In this document: positions 21,035 to 28,056 of the stretch, one piece after another
Layout: each line of letters begins with the position of its first letter
Numbering within the stretch: the stretch's first letter is position 1
NCBI RefSeq assembly: GCF_000315485.1
Contig: NZ_JH992941.1
Coordinates: 1 to 64,000 of the forward strand
DNA: 64,000 bases
Direction: 5' to 3'
DNA from: Bacteroides oleiciplenus YIT 12058
GTDB taxonomy: Bacteria > Bacteroidota > Bacteroidia > Bacteroidales > Bacteroidaceae
Translations under genes and position numbers: made by a program
Notes under the pieces: generated by a model
What the model saw: the letters and a program-made list of their open reading frames with translations, nothing else
Database searches by the model: none
Told to the model about the DNA's origin: nothing

Positions 21035-21355
21035 TTACTTCAGCCCTGCCCTGTTTTTCAGTTCCTCAAACCTCTCCCTCGTACTTTCCGCCGCCGATAC
21101 CGTAGCTTTCCGCTCTGCATCCCATTCAAACCTGCACACATCCGTCACCTTCAATGTCTTCTTGCTATACGGCTGCAATACGCAGCACGCCAGGAACCGG
21201 GTACGTTCCCAAGGTTCACGCATCTGCGTACGTTCCCAGTTGCGGTATATACTATAAAATTCGTGGGGAGTACAGTGGCAGAAATCCGTCAGACTCATCC
21301 CTATACTCCCCACGGCTATACCCGTCAGTTCGTTGATGTCCGCGGGGCTACCTTC
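21035..21355 (-). CDS. Tail assembly chaperone, frameshift extension (GT-like)
   Basis: This frame has no convincing start of its own: the only early start is a GTG inside ELTGIAVGSIGMSLTDF, which is plainly mid-protein. Sequence continues smoothly upstream to the A AAA AAG slip site at 21355-21361, so it is made as a -1 frameshift extension of the 102-residue chaperone, as with lambda gpG/gpGT. The extension adds about 106 residues with a helical SLTDFCHCTPHEFYSIYRNW segment. Known role of the family: guiding tail tube polymerisation on the tape measure. Confidence 0.85.
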   Translation of the reverse strand, partial: EGSPADINELTGIAVGSIGMSLTDFCHCTPHEFYSIYRNWERTQMREPWERTRFLACCVLQPYSKKTLKVTDVCRFEWDAERKATVSAAESTRERFEELKNRAGLK

Positions 21356-21361
21356 TTTTTT
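21308..21361 (-). promoter_or_regulatory. Programmed -1 frameshift signal in tail chaperone gene
   Basis: In the chaperone frame the heptamer A AAA AAG (21361-21355) is followed after a 7-nt spacer by a hairpin: CCCCGCGG (21347-21340) pairs with CCGTGGGG (21315-21308), eight pairs including one G-U, around a 24-nt loop. Slipping one base back opens the downstream 106-codon frame. Confidence 0.85.
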
Positions 21362-21633
21362 TTTGAGTCTCCGGCATCCTGCTGCATGGTTTCTACGAAA
21401 TCCGTCAGTTTATCCATTTCCAAACCGTCGGCAAACTTGTCGATGTCCAGGTCGAAAGGGATATTGTCTGCATTGCAGGCGCTCGCCACGCAACAGTACA
21501 GGAAGACCACCATCAGGCTTACTTCTGTAGTCATCTCGCTTACCTCCATGCCCGTTTCTTGCTTGAAGCGGCGCATAGCCCCCATGGTCATGCGCATGGG
21601 GTACTCTTTGTTATATACGGTAATCTTCTTCAT
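21325..21633 (-). CDS. Tail assembly chaperone (G-like)
   Basis: 102 residues. Begins MKKITVYNKEYPMRMTMGAM and is mainly helical, matching the first product of the two-part tail chaperone located between tail tube and tape measure genes in siphoviruses. The zero-frame product ends in KKKKVAPRTSTN; a fraction of ribosomes should shift into the downstream frame. It starts 4 bp after the tail tube stop. Confidence 0.85.
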   Translation of the reverse strand: MKKITVYNKEYPMRMTMGAMRRFKQETGMEVSEMTTEVSLMVVFLYCCVASACNADNIPFDLDIDKFADGLEMDKLTDFVETMQQDAGDSKKKKVAPRTSTN

Positions 21634-21637
21634 CGCG

Positions 21638-22102
21638 TCAGCCCTCCACAGTTGAACCGTCCACTTTGTCTTCGGTGATAGTCACTGCTCCGGTATTATC
21701 AAAAGTCACACTGTAAGTGGTGTCATCTCCTGCCGGGGCGGATTCTTCCAATGAAGAAATAATGAAGTTACCACTCATGTAAGGTGCAGCATCACCGCCA
21801 CGGGCAAAGCCTTTCAGCTCTACTGTTCCGCCTACTTTCCATTTGGCGAGCAGGTCTTTCATACCGCTCTCCTCTTCGCCGTAAAAGCGGAGTCCTTCAC
21901 ACTTAACCTGGACACTGAGTCCGGTCACGGTCTTTTCCTTGAACAATCCGGCATTAGCAGCCGATTCGGTTGAAACGGGCTTCACCGCACGATCTTTTGT
22001 CTCACTATTATAAGTTGTGGTGTGACTGGTACAATGTCCGCACGCCTTGCCGGTAATTGACATCAACAGGTCACTACCGTTTACATATCCTTGTTTTGCC
22101 AT
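21638..22102 (-). CDS. Major tail tube protein
   Basis: 154 residues, beta-rich, starting MAKQGYVNGSDLLMSITGKA. Size, position just before the tail chaperone pair and the WKVGGTVELKGFARGGDAAPY strand pattern fit a TP901-1/phi13-type tail tube protein that polymerises around the tape measure. The terminal VTFDNTGAVTIT strand is also typical. An alternative is another beta-sandwich virion protein, but gene order favours the tube. Confidence 0.8.
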   Translation of the reverse strand: MAKQGYVNGSDLLMSITGKACGHCTSHTTTYNSETKDRAVKPVSTESAANAGLFKEKTVTGLSVQVKCEGLRFYGEEESGMKDLLAKWKVGGTVELKGFARGGDAAPYMSGNFIISSLEESAPAGDDTTYSVTFDNTGAVTITEDKVDGSTVEG

Positions 22103-22116
22103 AATCTCTATATTAT

Positions 22117-22656
22117 TTAAGTACGTTTTAATCGCCGTTTAATTACTATTAGAATAAGGGTGGCAACGGCCAGCCGTCCTATCCATATTTGAAACCATTG
22201 CCATCCGGTGGGCTCATGCACCACCTGCGGAGGAGGTTCTTCCACTTCTTCACCTGTTTCGTTGCGGATGCGGGTCAGTTCTTCCGTTAGCGATATCACT
22301 TGCCGTGCCAGGCTGTCGCAGGTGGAAGTGATTATCAATGTATCTCCCTTTCCACGCATCACGCTTGCGGTGGCTTGTCCGCTGCTGGCGCTATATCCCG
22401 CGCCCTCCGGCAGTGCGGCCAGTTGAGCCATCGGCAACTTCGTCCGCGCTTCGCTGGCCGGAACCGGGAGGAGGGTCAGAACGGATCGCCGGACGTTTTG
22501 CAGGCTGTCGTTTAGAAAACGGGTGGTTGTCACCGTCGGCACCGGACTTTTGCAACTCGTTACGGATAGGGCAATCGTTCCAGTGACGACAAGTAGTAGC
22601 GCGAGCCACCGTGCGATCAAGTCGGGCGATAGCCCTGTAGAGTTTTCTGTTTTCAT
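22117..22656 (-). CDS. Probable unimolecular spanin (u-spanin)
   Basis: 179 residues with two membrane anchors at opposite ends: a lipoprotein signal with hydrophobic LALLLVVTGTIAL and lipobox VTSC (Cys35), and a C-terminal transmembrane helix (about 155-174, IWIGRLAVATLILIVI) ending in KRRLKRT. An outer-membrane lipid plus an inner-membrane helix in one chain is the u-spanin layout of phage T1 gp11, which disrupts the outer membrane at the end of lysis. The gene overlaps the preceding membrane gene by 266 bp in another frame, reminiscent of nested Rz/Rz1, and follows the endolysin. No similarity search was possible. Confidence 0.7.
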   Translation of the reverse strand: MKTENSTGLSPDLIARWLALLLVVTGTIALSVTSCKSPVPTVTTTRFLNDSLQNVRRSVLTLLPVPASEARTKLPMAQLAALPEGAGYSASSGQATASVMRGKGDTLIITSTCDSLARQVISLTEELTRIRNETGEEVEEPPPQVVHEPTGWQWFQIWIGRLAVATLILIVIKRRLKRT

Positions 22657-22837
22657 TGATAGAATTTAATAGGTCCGAACGGAGGTTCTGAATGTTATCC
22701 ATGTAGGCAGCATCAATATCTCCACCGTTGCGGGCTTTTGAAAGTCGGCGATTGAAGAACCAACCGACGGCTGTTCCAATTGCTGCACCCAGTCCTGCTG
22801 GAAAGAGGCTGCCTAATATCTGCATCAAAAAGTCCAT
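22391..22837 (-). CDS. Small membrane protein of lysis cassette (holin candidate)
   Basis: 148 residues. One N-terminal hydrophobic segment (about 5-27, ILGSLFPAGLGAAIGTAVGWFF), then a basic NRRLSKAR stretch, a helical region (about 45-75) and a CRHWNDCPI Cys pair. The C-terminal ~40 residues are Pro/Arg/Gly-rich and coincide with the overlapping u-spanin frame, so they may be constrained by it. Position between endolysin and spanin suggests a holin or pinholin, but a single N-terminal helix also fits a regulator of lysis. Confidence 0.6.
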   Translation of the reverse strand: MDFLMQILGSLFPAGLGAAIGTAVGWFFNRRLSKARNGGDIDAAYMDNIQNLRSDLLNSINENRKLYRAIARLDRTVARATTCRHWNDCPIRNELQKSGADGDNHPFSKRQPAKRPAIRSDPPPGSGQRSADEVADGSTGRTAGGRGI

Positions 22838-22877
22838 TCGTCTTTTAATTATTAACTATTAATTATTAATTTGCCTG

Positions 22878-23273
22878 TCAAAGCAGATTCCAGCCTGCGA
22901 CTACGTCCTCCATGACGGCAGGTTCTCCGTTTTCTACTTGGGAGATGGCGGCTGCAAAAGCGCACATCGTGGCCTTTTCCCTGACGTCAGGAACATGGTT
23001 GGTGGGTACTTGCATTTCCGTACATACCCGCCGGATATATCCTGACGTGTTGTTCTCAATAGGTGGTGCCCAACGATTGATGAAGTCGGCAATCGTACGG
23101 CATCCGTTTACCCTGCGGTAATTCTGTAGCAGCTTTATCAAAGCCCGATAGCCATAGGCCATAGTTTTGAACTGACAGAATGATTTATCCTGCGAGGGGC
23201 GGACCTCCCCCTGCCACAAGGTACGTGACAGGCGGATGTTGCCCGGATTGTTATTTATCAGTCCCCGGCTCAT
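22878..23273 (-). CDS. Endolysin-like peptidoglycan hydrolase
   Basis: 131 residues, starting MSRGLINNNPGNIRLSRTLW. The RGL-NNNPGNIR opening followed by FCQFKTMAYGYRAL and RWAPPIENNT is the pattern of a family of phage and plasmid muramidase/transglycosylase-like proteins. It has no signal peptide, so it should need a holin for release. The start overlaps the capsid stop as TAATG. Next genes are a membrane protein and a u-spanin, completing a lysis cassette placed unusually between capsid and tail tube. Confidence 0.75.
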   Translation of the reverse strand: MSRGLINNNPGNIRLSRTLWQGEVRPSQDKSFCQFKTMAYGYRALIKLLQNYRRVNGCRTIADFINRWAPPIENNTSGYIRRVCTEMQVPTNHVPDVREKATMCAFAAAISQVENGEPAVMEDVVAGWNLL

Positions 23274-24232
23274 TATCCTTCCACTACCGATTTGAACGCA
23301 CCGTCAGCACGCCAATCCAGCGCGATGAACTCTTCGCCGAAACCAATCTGTGTATCTGCTTTCATCAGCATTTTGAAGAAGTAGAGTTCACTGGCGTTCG
23401 CCCACTTGTCAATCTGGATCACATTTTCGTCATTCTGAAGGTTGACGGCGGCAAACAGGTTGCCGTTCATGCCACTGTCGCAGAGGGTAGCCACAATCAA
23501 GCCTTGCGGCCATTGGGTCAGCACCTCGAACGGAATGCCTTTATATCGTTCCTGGTTGATGTCCGTAGGGGCAGCTCCCTTGTTGGCGAGCTGCGTCAAT
23601 TCGTCATCATACTGGTCAAAGTCTTCCACGCTCATCAAGATGCGCAGGTTCGCATTGTTACGCATAGTCACGGGGATTTGTGTGCGCAGTTCCTTCAGAC
23701 GTTGCAGCATGGTGGTGCCGACGGTTTTCACTTTCACCACGTCCGGATTCTTGGCGGCTTGCGTCAGGATACCGTTCATAAGGTAAGCGTCATCCGAACC
23801 TTCCTTGTATTCGCCGTTGATGTACTGGTAACCCAGTTCGTTTCCCACTTGCTTCAGCAGTTCATCCAGCAACAAGTTCTGGATGTTCGGAGGGAGCTGG
23901 CGGAACACAAGGTCGTCCGTAGGCTGGTAAACCCTCCAGATGTGCTCAAAAGCACGGGGGTTGAAGAGGGTGAAAGCCATCATGTCTTTTGGAACAAGCG
24001 TCTGTTCGCTGTAGGTAAAGTCACCCTTACTGTCTTCCTTGGTAGGGTCTTCCTTTCGTTTTTGCAACATACTGCCCGTCTTCACACGGGGAATGCTGGT
24101 GGAACTGTTGATGCCGGGGATGACCATGATAAGCCCTCTGCCTACCAGTTCGTTGCCGGTAGTGGCGATGGTTAATACATGTTCCTGTACTTCGCCACCA
24201 TATTTGGTGGTATTCAATCCTAAAAGTGCCAT
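23273..24232 (-). CDS. Major capsid protein
   Basis: 319 residues, consistent with an HK97-fold major capsid protein (Mu gpT-like position). Features include VGRGLIMVIPGINSSTSIPR near the N-terminus, a long helix region FRQLPPNIQNLLLDELLKQV and a C-terminal EEFIALDWRADGAF. It follows the protease/scaffold gene and a coupled 45-codon gene. No propeptide is evident. Identification rests on gene order and fold-like composition. Confidence 0.85.
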   Translation of the reverse strand: MALLGLNTTKYGGEVQEHVLTIATTGNELVGRGLIMVIPGINSSTSIPRVKTGSMLQKRKEDPTKEDSKGDFTYSEQTLVPKDMMAFTLFNPRAFEHIWRVYQPTDDLVFRQLPPNIQNLLLDELLKQVGNELGYQYINGEYKEGSDDAYLMNGILTQAAKNPDVVKVKTVGTTMLQRLKELRTQIPVTMRNNANLRILMSVEDFDQYDDELTQLANKGAAPTDINQERYKGIPFEVLTQWPQGLIVATLCDSGMNGNLFAAVNLQNDENVIQIDKWANASELYFFKMLMKADTQIGFGEEFIALDWRADGAFKSVVEG

Positions 24233-24279
24233 TGTCTTTTAATTCTTTAATTGTTAAATATTAATTTGCGCACCGCGCA

Positions 24280-24417
24280 CTACATTTTAATCTTCTGCCG
24301 TCCGCGTATCTGCGGGGCACTGCCTGCACTGCGCACGCTGCTTCCTACATTCTTGCCGAAGTAGGAAGAACCGCCCAGTTTGGCGTTCTTGGGATTTTTC
24401 ACCGGTACCATACGCAT
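24280..24417 (-). CDS. 45-residue basic protein coupled to capsid genes
   Basis: Open frame of 45 codons whose ATG (24417-24415) shares bases with the TAA of the protease/scaffold gene (TAATG), a coupling seen again at the capsid/endolysin junction. Sequence starts MRMVPVKNPKNAKLGGSSYF and is Gly/Ser-rich and basic with only two acidic-free stretches, ending QKIKM. It ends about 48 bp before the capsid ATG. A head decoration, scaffold adaptor or DNA-contacting protein is possible. Confidence 0.6.
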   Translation of the reverse strand: MRMVPVKNPKNAKLGGSSYFGKNVGSSVRSAGSAPQIRGRQKIKM

Positions 24418-25448
24418 TACTTTTTACGGTTCTCGCGGATTTCACGCTGTCTTTTCTCCCATTCACTTTCACCGCTTTGCGGTTCCGGTTTGCCCAATTT
24501 GTCCTTCAGCAGCACCTTTGGTTTTAGTGCTTTCAAGGCGCTCATTCCGTCTGTAAAATTTGCTTTCAGAATGTTCTTGTAGGTGTCCTTCTGGTCGGCA
24601 CCGATACGTCCATCCGTCACGGCATCCGATACGGTGGCTTCAATCCGTTCTTCCTCCTGCTGTTGCAATTGCTGTTTCAACTCGCTGTTCTCCTTTTCCA
24701 GGTCATCGGCTTTGTCGGCTTTCCCGGCTGTTTCGCCAAGCATGGCCATCACCGCCGCCTCGTCGGCACAGTTGGCGAAGCGGGGAATCTTTTTAAAATC
24801 TTCCAGTTTCATTTTATCAGGGTTTTGTGGCTGTTGCTCCAGCTCCAGCCGATTAGTAAATATGCGGTATATATCGTCCGTGGTGCTCTCTGCGGGCACG
24901 GCTTCCACATCATAGATAGCGTTAATAAGTCCCAGCCCGAGGGCTTCGTCGGCTTTCAGCCAATGGTCCGTGCCGTCGAAATAGGCACTCTTCACCTCTT
25001 CCTTGTCCTTGCCACAGCGTTCGCTGATGATTTCGGCAATGGTGTCTTCAAGGCTTTCGATGGTGGATATCATGTCCTGCAAGTCCTTCTTGTTGCCGTA
25101 GCAACCGCCGGAGACATTGTGCAGCATCATGCGGGCATACCGGCTCATTTCCACACGCCGACCACACAAGGCTATGACACCGGCTATGCTGGCGGCGATG
25201 CCGTCAATATAGATAGTGACATTGCTCTTGCATTGGCGGATGGCGTTGAAGATGGCAATGCCGGGATAAACATCGCCGCCAATGGAATTGATGCGGATAT
25301 TCAGGTTCTCATAGGCGCCATCCAGGTACATCAGTTCGTTCACGATGTCCCGGCTGGCTATCTTGCCCTCGCCACCTTCGTCACTGATTTCTCCGTAGAG
25401 CAGCAGGCAGGCGGTCTGTTCGTTCAGTATGGATTTAAAAACAGTCAT
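24417..25448 (-). CDS. Prohead protease (ClpP-like) fused to scaffold domain
   Basis: 343 residues from ATG 25448, chosen because it lies just downstream of a consensus promoter; an in-frame upstream start would precede the promoter. Residues 1-180 are a ClpP/S49-like serine protease: INSIGGDVYPG, then the nucleophile Ser in GIAASIAGVIAL, and His in MMLHN. Residues about 225-343 form a charged coiled coil (KENSELKQQLQQQEEE) typical of an internal scaffold. The protein would shape the prohead and then cleave itself. First gene of the leftward late arm. Confidence 0.88.
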   Translation of the reverse strand: MTVFKSILNEQTACLLLYGEISDEGGEGKIASRDIVNELMYLDGAYENLNIRINSIGGDVYPGIAIFNAIRQCKSNVTIYIDGIAASIAGVIALCGRRVEMSRYARMMLHNVSGGCYGNKKDLQDMISTIESLEDTIAEIISERCGKDKEEVKSAYFDGTDHWLKADEALGLGLINAIYDVEAVPAESTTDDIYRIFTNRLELEQQPQNPDKMKLEDFKKIPRFANCADEAAVMAMLGETAGKADKADDLEKENSELKQQLQQQEEERIEATVSDAVTDGRIGADQKDTYKNILKANFTDGMSALKALKPKVLLKDKLGKPEPQSGESEWEKRQREIRENRKK

Positions 25449-25471
25449 GCGGTTTCTTGCTTTATTTGCCG

Positions 25472-25504
25472 CAAAGCTATGTCTATAAGGATAGCCACAC
25501 AAAA
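25472..25504 (-). promoter_or_regulatory. Leftward late promoter (capsid/tail arm)
   Basis: On the minus strand -33 TTTTG (25500-25504), 20-bp spacer and a perfect -7 TAGCTTTG (25472-25479), about 24 bp before the protease ATG. It matches the host consensus, so the arm need not depend on a phage sigma factor, though repression or activation may control it. Confidence 0.8.
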
Positions 25505-25569
25505 AAGTGTGTAACCCTTACGGACAAGTGTATAGAGGCTGTGCCGTTCTTGGTAAGCACTCCGCGATT

Positions 25570-25602
25570 TTTTCCCGGTCACACACGGGATGATGAACTT
25601 TG
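25570..25602 (+). promoter_or_regulatory. Possible rightward late promoter
   Basis: Plus strand -7-like GAACTTTG (25595-25602) with T-rich -33 near 25570. Between them is CCCG-GTCACACA-CGGG, a small inverted repeat that could bind a regulator. Weaker than the divergent leftward promoter. Confidence 0.45.
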
Positions 25603-25626
25603 CGTAAATTCTAATTACTGATAGTT

Positions 25627-26070
25627 ATGGCAGATTTAACCACGCAACAGAAAAAAGACTACGCCCGTACGCTCTATTTGAAAGATAACCTGACGCAACA
25701 GGAAATAGCGGACAAAGTAGGTGTAGCCCGCAAAACCGTTAACCGCTGGATTGCTGCGGAGAAATGGGAAGAGATGAAGGTGGGCATGACGCTGACTCGC
25801 GAACAACAGGTAGCCAGCCTGCACCGGCAGGTGGCGGAAATCAACCGCGTCATCAGTGAACGCCCGGAAGGCCAGCGCTATGCCACGGCTGCCGAGGCAG
25901 ACACCCTGAACAAACTGGCAACAGCCATTAAAAAAATGGAAACGGATATCGGTATTGCGGATATCATTAGCGTAGGCATGAAGTTCATCAACTGGCTGCG
26001 CCCGTTCGACCTGGATAAAAGCAAAGAGTTTCTTCGTTTGTGGGACGCTTTTATAAAGGATAGCTTATGA
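25627..26070 (+). CDS. Mu gp27-like small terminase candidate (DUF1804-like)
   Basis: 147 residues. N-terminal helix-turn-helix (LTQQEIADKVGVARKTVNRW, residues about 19-38) followed by a helical region, the layout of DUF1804/Mu gp27 proteins and small terminases. First gene of the rightward late arm and overlapping the large terminase start by 4 bp (ATGA). It probably recognises DNA for packaging. Confidence 0.8.
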   Translation: MADLTTQQKKDYARTLYLKDNLTQQEIADKVGVARKTVNRWIAAEKWEEMKVGMTLTREQQVASLHRQVAEINRVISERPEGQRYATAAEADTLNKLATAIKKMETDIGIADIISVGMKFINWLRPFDLDKSKEFLRLWDAFIKDSL

Positions 26071-27596
26071 CACAGACACAGAAAGACAGGGACGCGCTCC
26101 GCGAATGGGCGGTGTTCTATGAAGCCGGACTTCGCCGCCAGAATTCGGACGTGAACCTGACGCAGGCGCAGATAGCAAAAGACCGTGCACGCTTGGAAGC
26201 CGATCCGATAGAATGGATAAAGTTCTTCTTTTCGGATTACTGCAAGTTCGAGTTTGCTGACTTCCATATAAAGGCCATTCGCCGTTGTATTAAGCACGAG
26301 GAATGGTTTGAGGTACTTTCGTGGGCACGTGGTTTGGCAAAGAGCACAACGGTAATGTTCATCATCATGTACCTGGCACTCACAAAAAAGAAGTTCAACG
26401 TGATGATGGCTTCTGCCACGCAGGACAGTGCCACACGCCTGCTCGACCCATACAAGAAGCAATTCGAGGAAAATGCCTTAATACGTGCCTATTACGGAGT
26501 TCAGGTCAACCTGGGTAACTGGTGTGCCGAGGAATTCATAGCCAAATGTGGCTGCTCGTTTCGTGCCGTGGGGGCGGGTAATGCGCCCCGTGGTAGCAGG
26601 AACGGCGCCATTCGTCCGGACGTGTTGCTAGTGGATGACTTCGACACGGACGAAGCCGTGCGCAATCCGGACACTATAGACAAGAACTGGAGATGGTGGG
26701 AAAGTGCATTGTACGGAACACGTGATACGGCGGTTAAGACACTTGTCATATTCTGCGGCAACATCATTGCACGTGATTGTTGTGTAGTACGTGCCGGGCA
26801 GATGGCAAAGCACTGGGATATAGTGAACATACGCGATGAAAACGGGCATAGCACTTGGCCCTCAAAGAATACGGAGGAACTTATTGATATCGCTTTAAGT
26901 AATATCAGCACCGCCGCCCAGCAGACGGAATATTTCAATAACCCGGTGACGGAAGGGGAAGTCTTCAAGGAACTGACCTACGGCAAAGTACCTGACCTGA
27001 AGAAATTTCAGTTTCTCGTGATTTACGGAGACCCTGCCCCCGGTGAAAGCAAGAATAAAAACAGCAGCACAAAAAGCTGTATCCTCATGGGATTAATCGG
27101 GCAGAAAGTTTATGTCATTAATGTTCGCCTGGATCATGGTCTGAATGCTGACTTCATTGATTGGTATGTGCAGTTGCTGGAGTATGTGGGCGGCAAAGTA
27201 CCCGTGTATTGCTACATGGAAAACAACAAGTTGCAAGACCCATTCTTCCAACAGGTATTCAAGCCTCTGGTAGGCAAAGTACGCCGCGAACGAAATATCC
27301 AGCTGTATATCCAGCCCGACGAAGCCCGCAAAACGGATAAAGGCACCCGCATAGAAGCCAACCTCGAACCACTGAACCGGGAAGGCAATCTTATCCTCAA
27401 CGAAGCCGAGAAAAACAATCCGCACATGAAGCGTCTGGACGACCAGTTCCGGCTCTTCACCCTGCGTCTGAAATTCCCCGCCGACGGGCCGGACTGTGTG
27501 GAAGGCGGCCTGCGTATCCTGAAAAAGAAAGTACAACAACTGGAACCGGTGACCGTGATGCACTACAATGCTCGCCGGAACCCTAAACGACTGTGA
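26067..27596 (+). CDS. Terminase large subunit (Mu gp28-like)
   Basis: 509 residues. ATPase part: Walker A-like ARGLAKST (about 89-96) and Walker B LLVDDFD (about 190-196); nuclease part begins with VIYGDPAPGES near residue 323 and contains later acidic residues. Length and order (gp27-like, gp28-like, gp36-like, gp29-like portal) match Mu-type headful packaging, in which the enzyme cuts prophage plus flanking host DNA. No frameshift seen. Confidence 0.92.
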   Translation: MTQTQKDRDALREWAVFYEAGLRRQNSDVNLTQAQIAKDRARLEADPIEWIKFFFSDYCKFEFADFHIKAIRRCIKHEEWFEVLSWARGLAKSTTVMFIIMYLALTKKKFNVMMASATQDSATRLLDPYKKQFEENALIRAYYGVQVNLGNWCAEEFIAKCGCSFRAVGAGNAPRGSRNGAIRPDVLLVDDFDTDEAVRNPDTIDKNWRWWESALYGTRDTAVKTLVIFCGNIIARDCCVVRAGQMAKHWDIVNIRDENGHSTWPSKNTEELIDIALSNISTAAQQTEYFNNPVTEGEVFKELTYGKVPDLKKFQFLVIYGDPAPGESKNKNSSTKSCILMGLIGQKVYVINVRLDHGLNADFIDWYVQLLEYVGGKVPVYCYMENNKLQDPFFQQVFKPLVGKVRRERNIQLYIQPDEARKTDKGTRIEANLEPLNREGNLILNEAEKNNPHMKRLDDQFRLFTLRLKFPADGPDCVEGGLRILKKKVQQLEPVTVMHYNARRNPKRL

Positions 27597-27630
27597 CAAG
27601 CAAATTAATAATTAAAAATTAATAATTAAA

Positions 27631-28056
27631 ATGAGCCAGTTTATTCAATCCGAAGATTACGACGCCAGCATTCACAGCGAGATACTGGGCAGGCTGACCC
27701 GTGACGACGATGCCGTTGTCGAAATCTGTGAAGACCGTGCCATCGCCGAGATGCGCGGATATCTCAGTGCCCGATACGATGTGGACGCTATATTCTCTGC
27801 CGAAGGCAAAGAGCGAAACCAGCTTATCCTGATGATGGCGATAGATATTGCCGTATATCACCTGTTCTGCATCCACAATCCGCAGAAGATGTCGCAGATA
27901 CGTAAAGACCGCTACGACAGGGCGGTGGAATGGCTGAAACAAGTAGCGGCTTTCAAGGTCACCATAGACGGCGCACCGAAACTGCCGGAAGATATACAGA
28001 AGCAAAACAGCCCCTGGCTGATGAGTAGTAACCCTAAACGCACCAATCACTTATGA
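27631..28056 (+). CDS. Mu gp36-like protein (DUF1320)
   Basis: 141 residues, with helical N-terminus and the EDRAIAEMRGYLSARYDVD segment typical of gp36/DUF1320 proteins, then YHLFCIHNPQKMSQIRKDRYD. Homologues are thought to be head-tail connector components. It is preceded by an AT-rich leader containing a duplicated AATTAATAATTAA and overlaps the portal start by 4 bp. Confidence 0.82.
   Translation: MSQFIQSEDYDASIHSEILGRLTRDDDAVVEICEDRAIAEMRGYLSARYDVDAIFSAEGKERNQLILMMAIDIAVYHLFCIHNPQKMSQIRKDRYDRAVEWLKQVAAFKVTIDGAPKLPEDIQKQNSPWLMSSNPKRTNHL

Noticed and set aside
23180..24175. 331-codon plus-strand frame
   Set aside because: Antisense shadow of the capsid gene.
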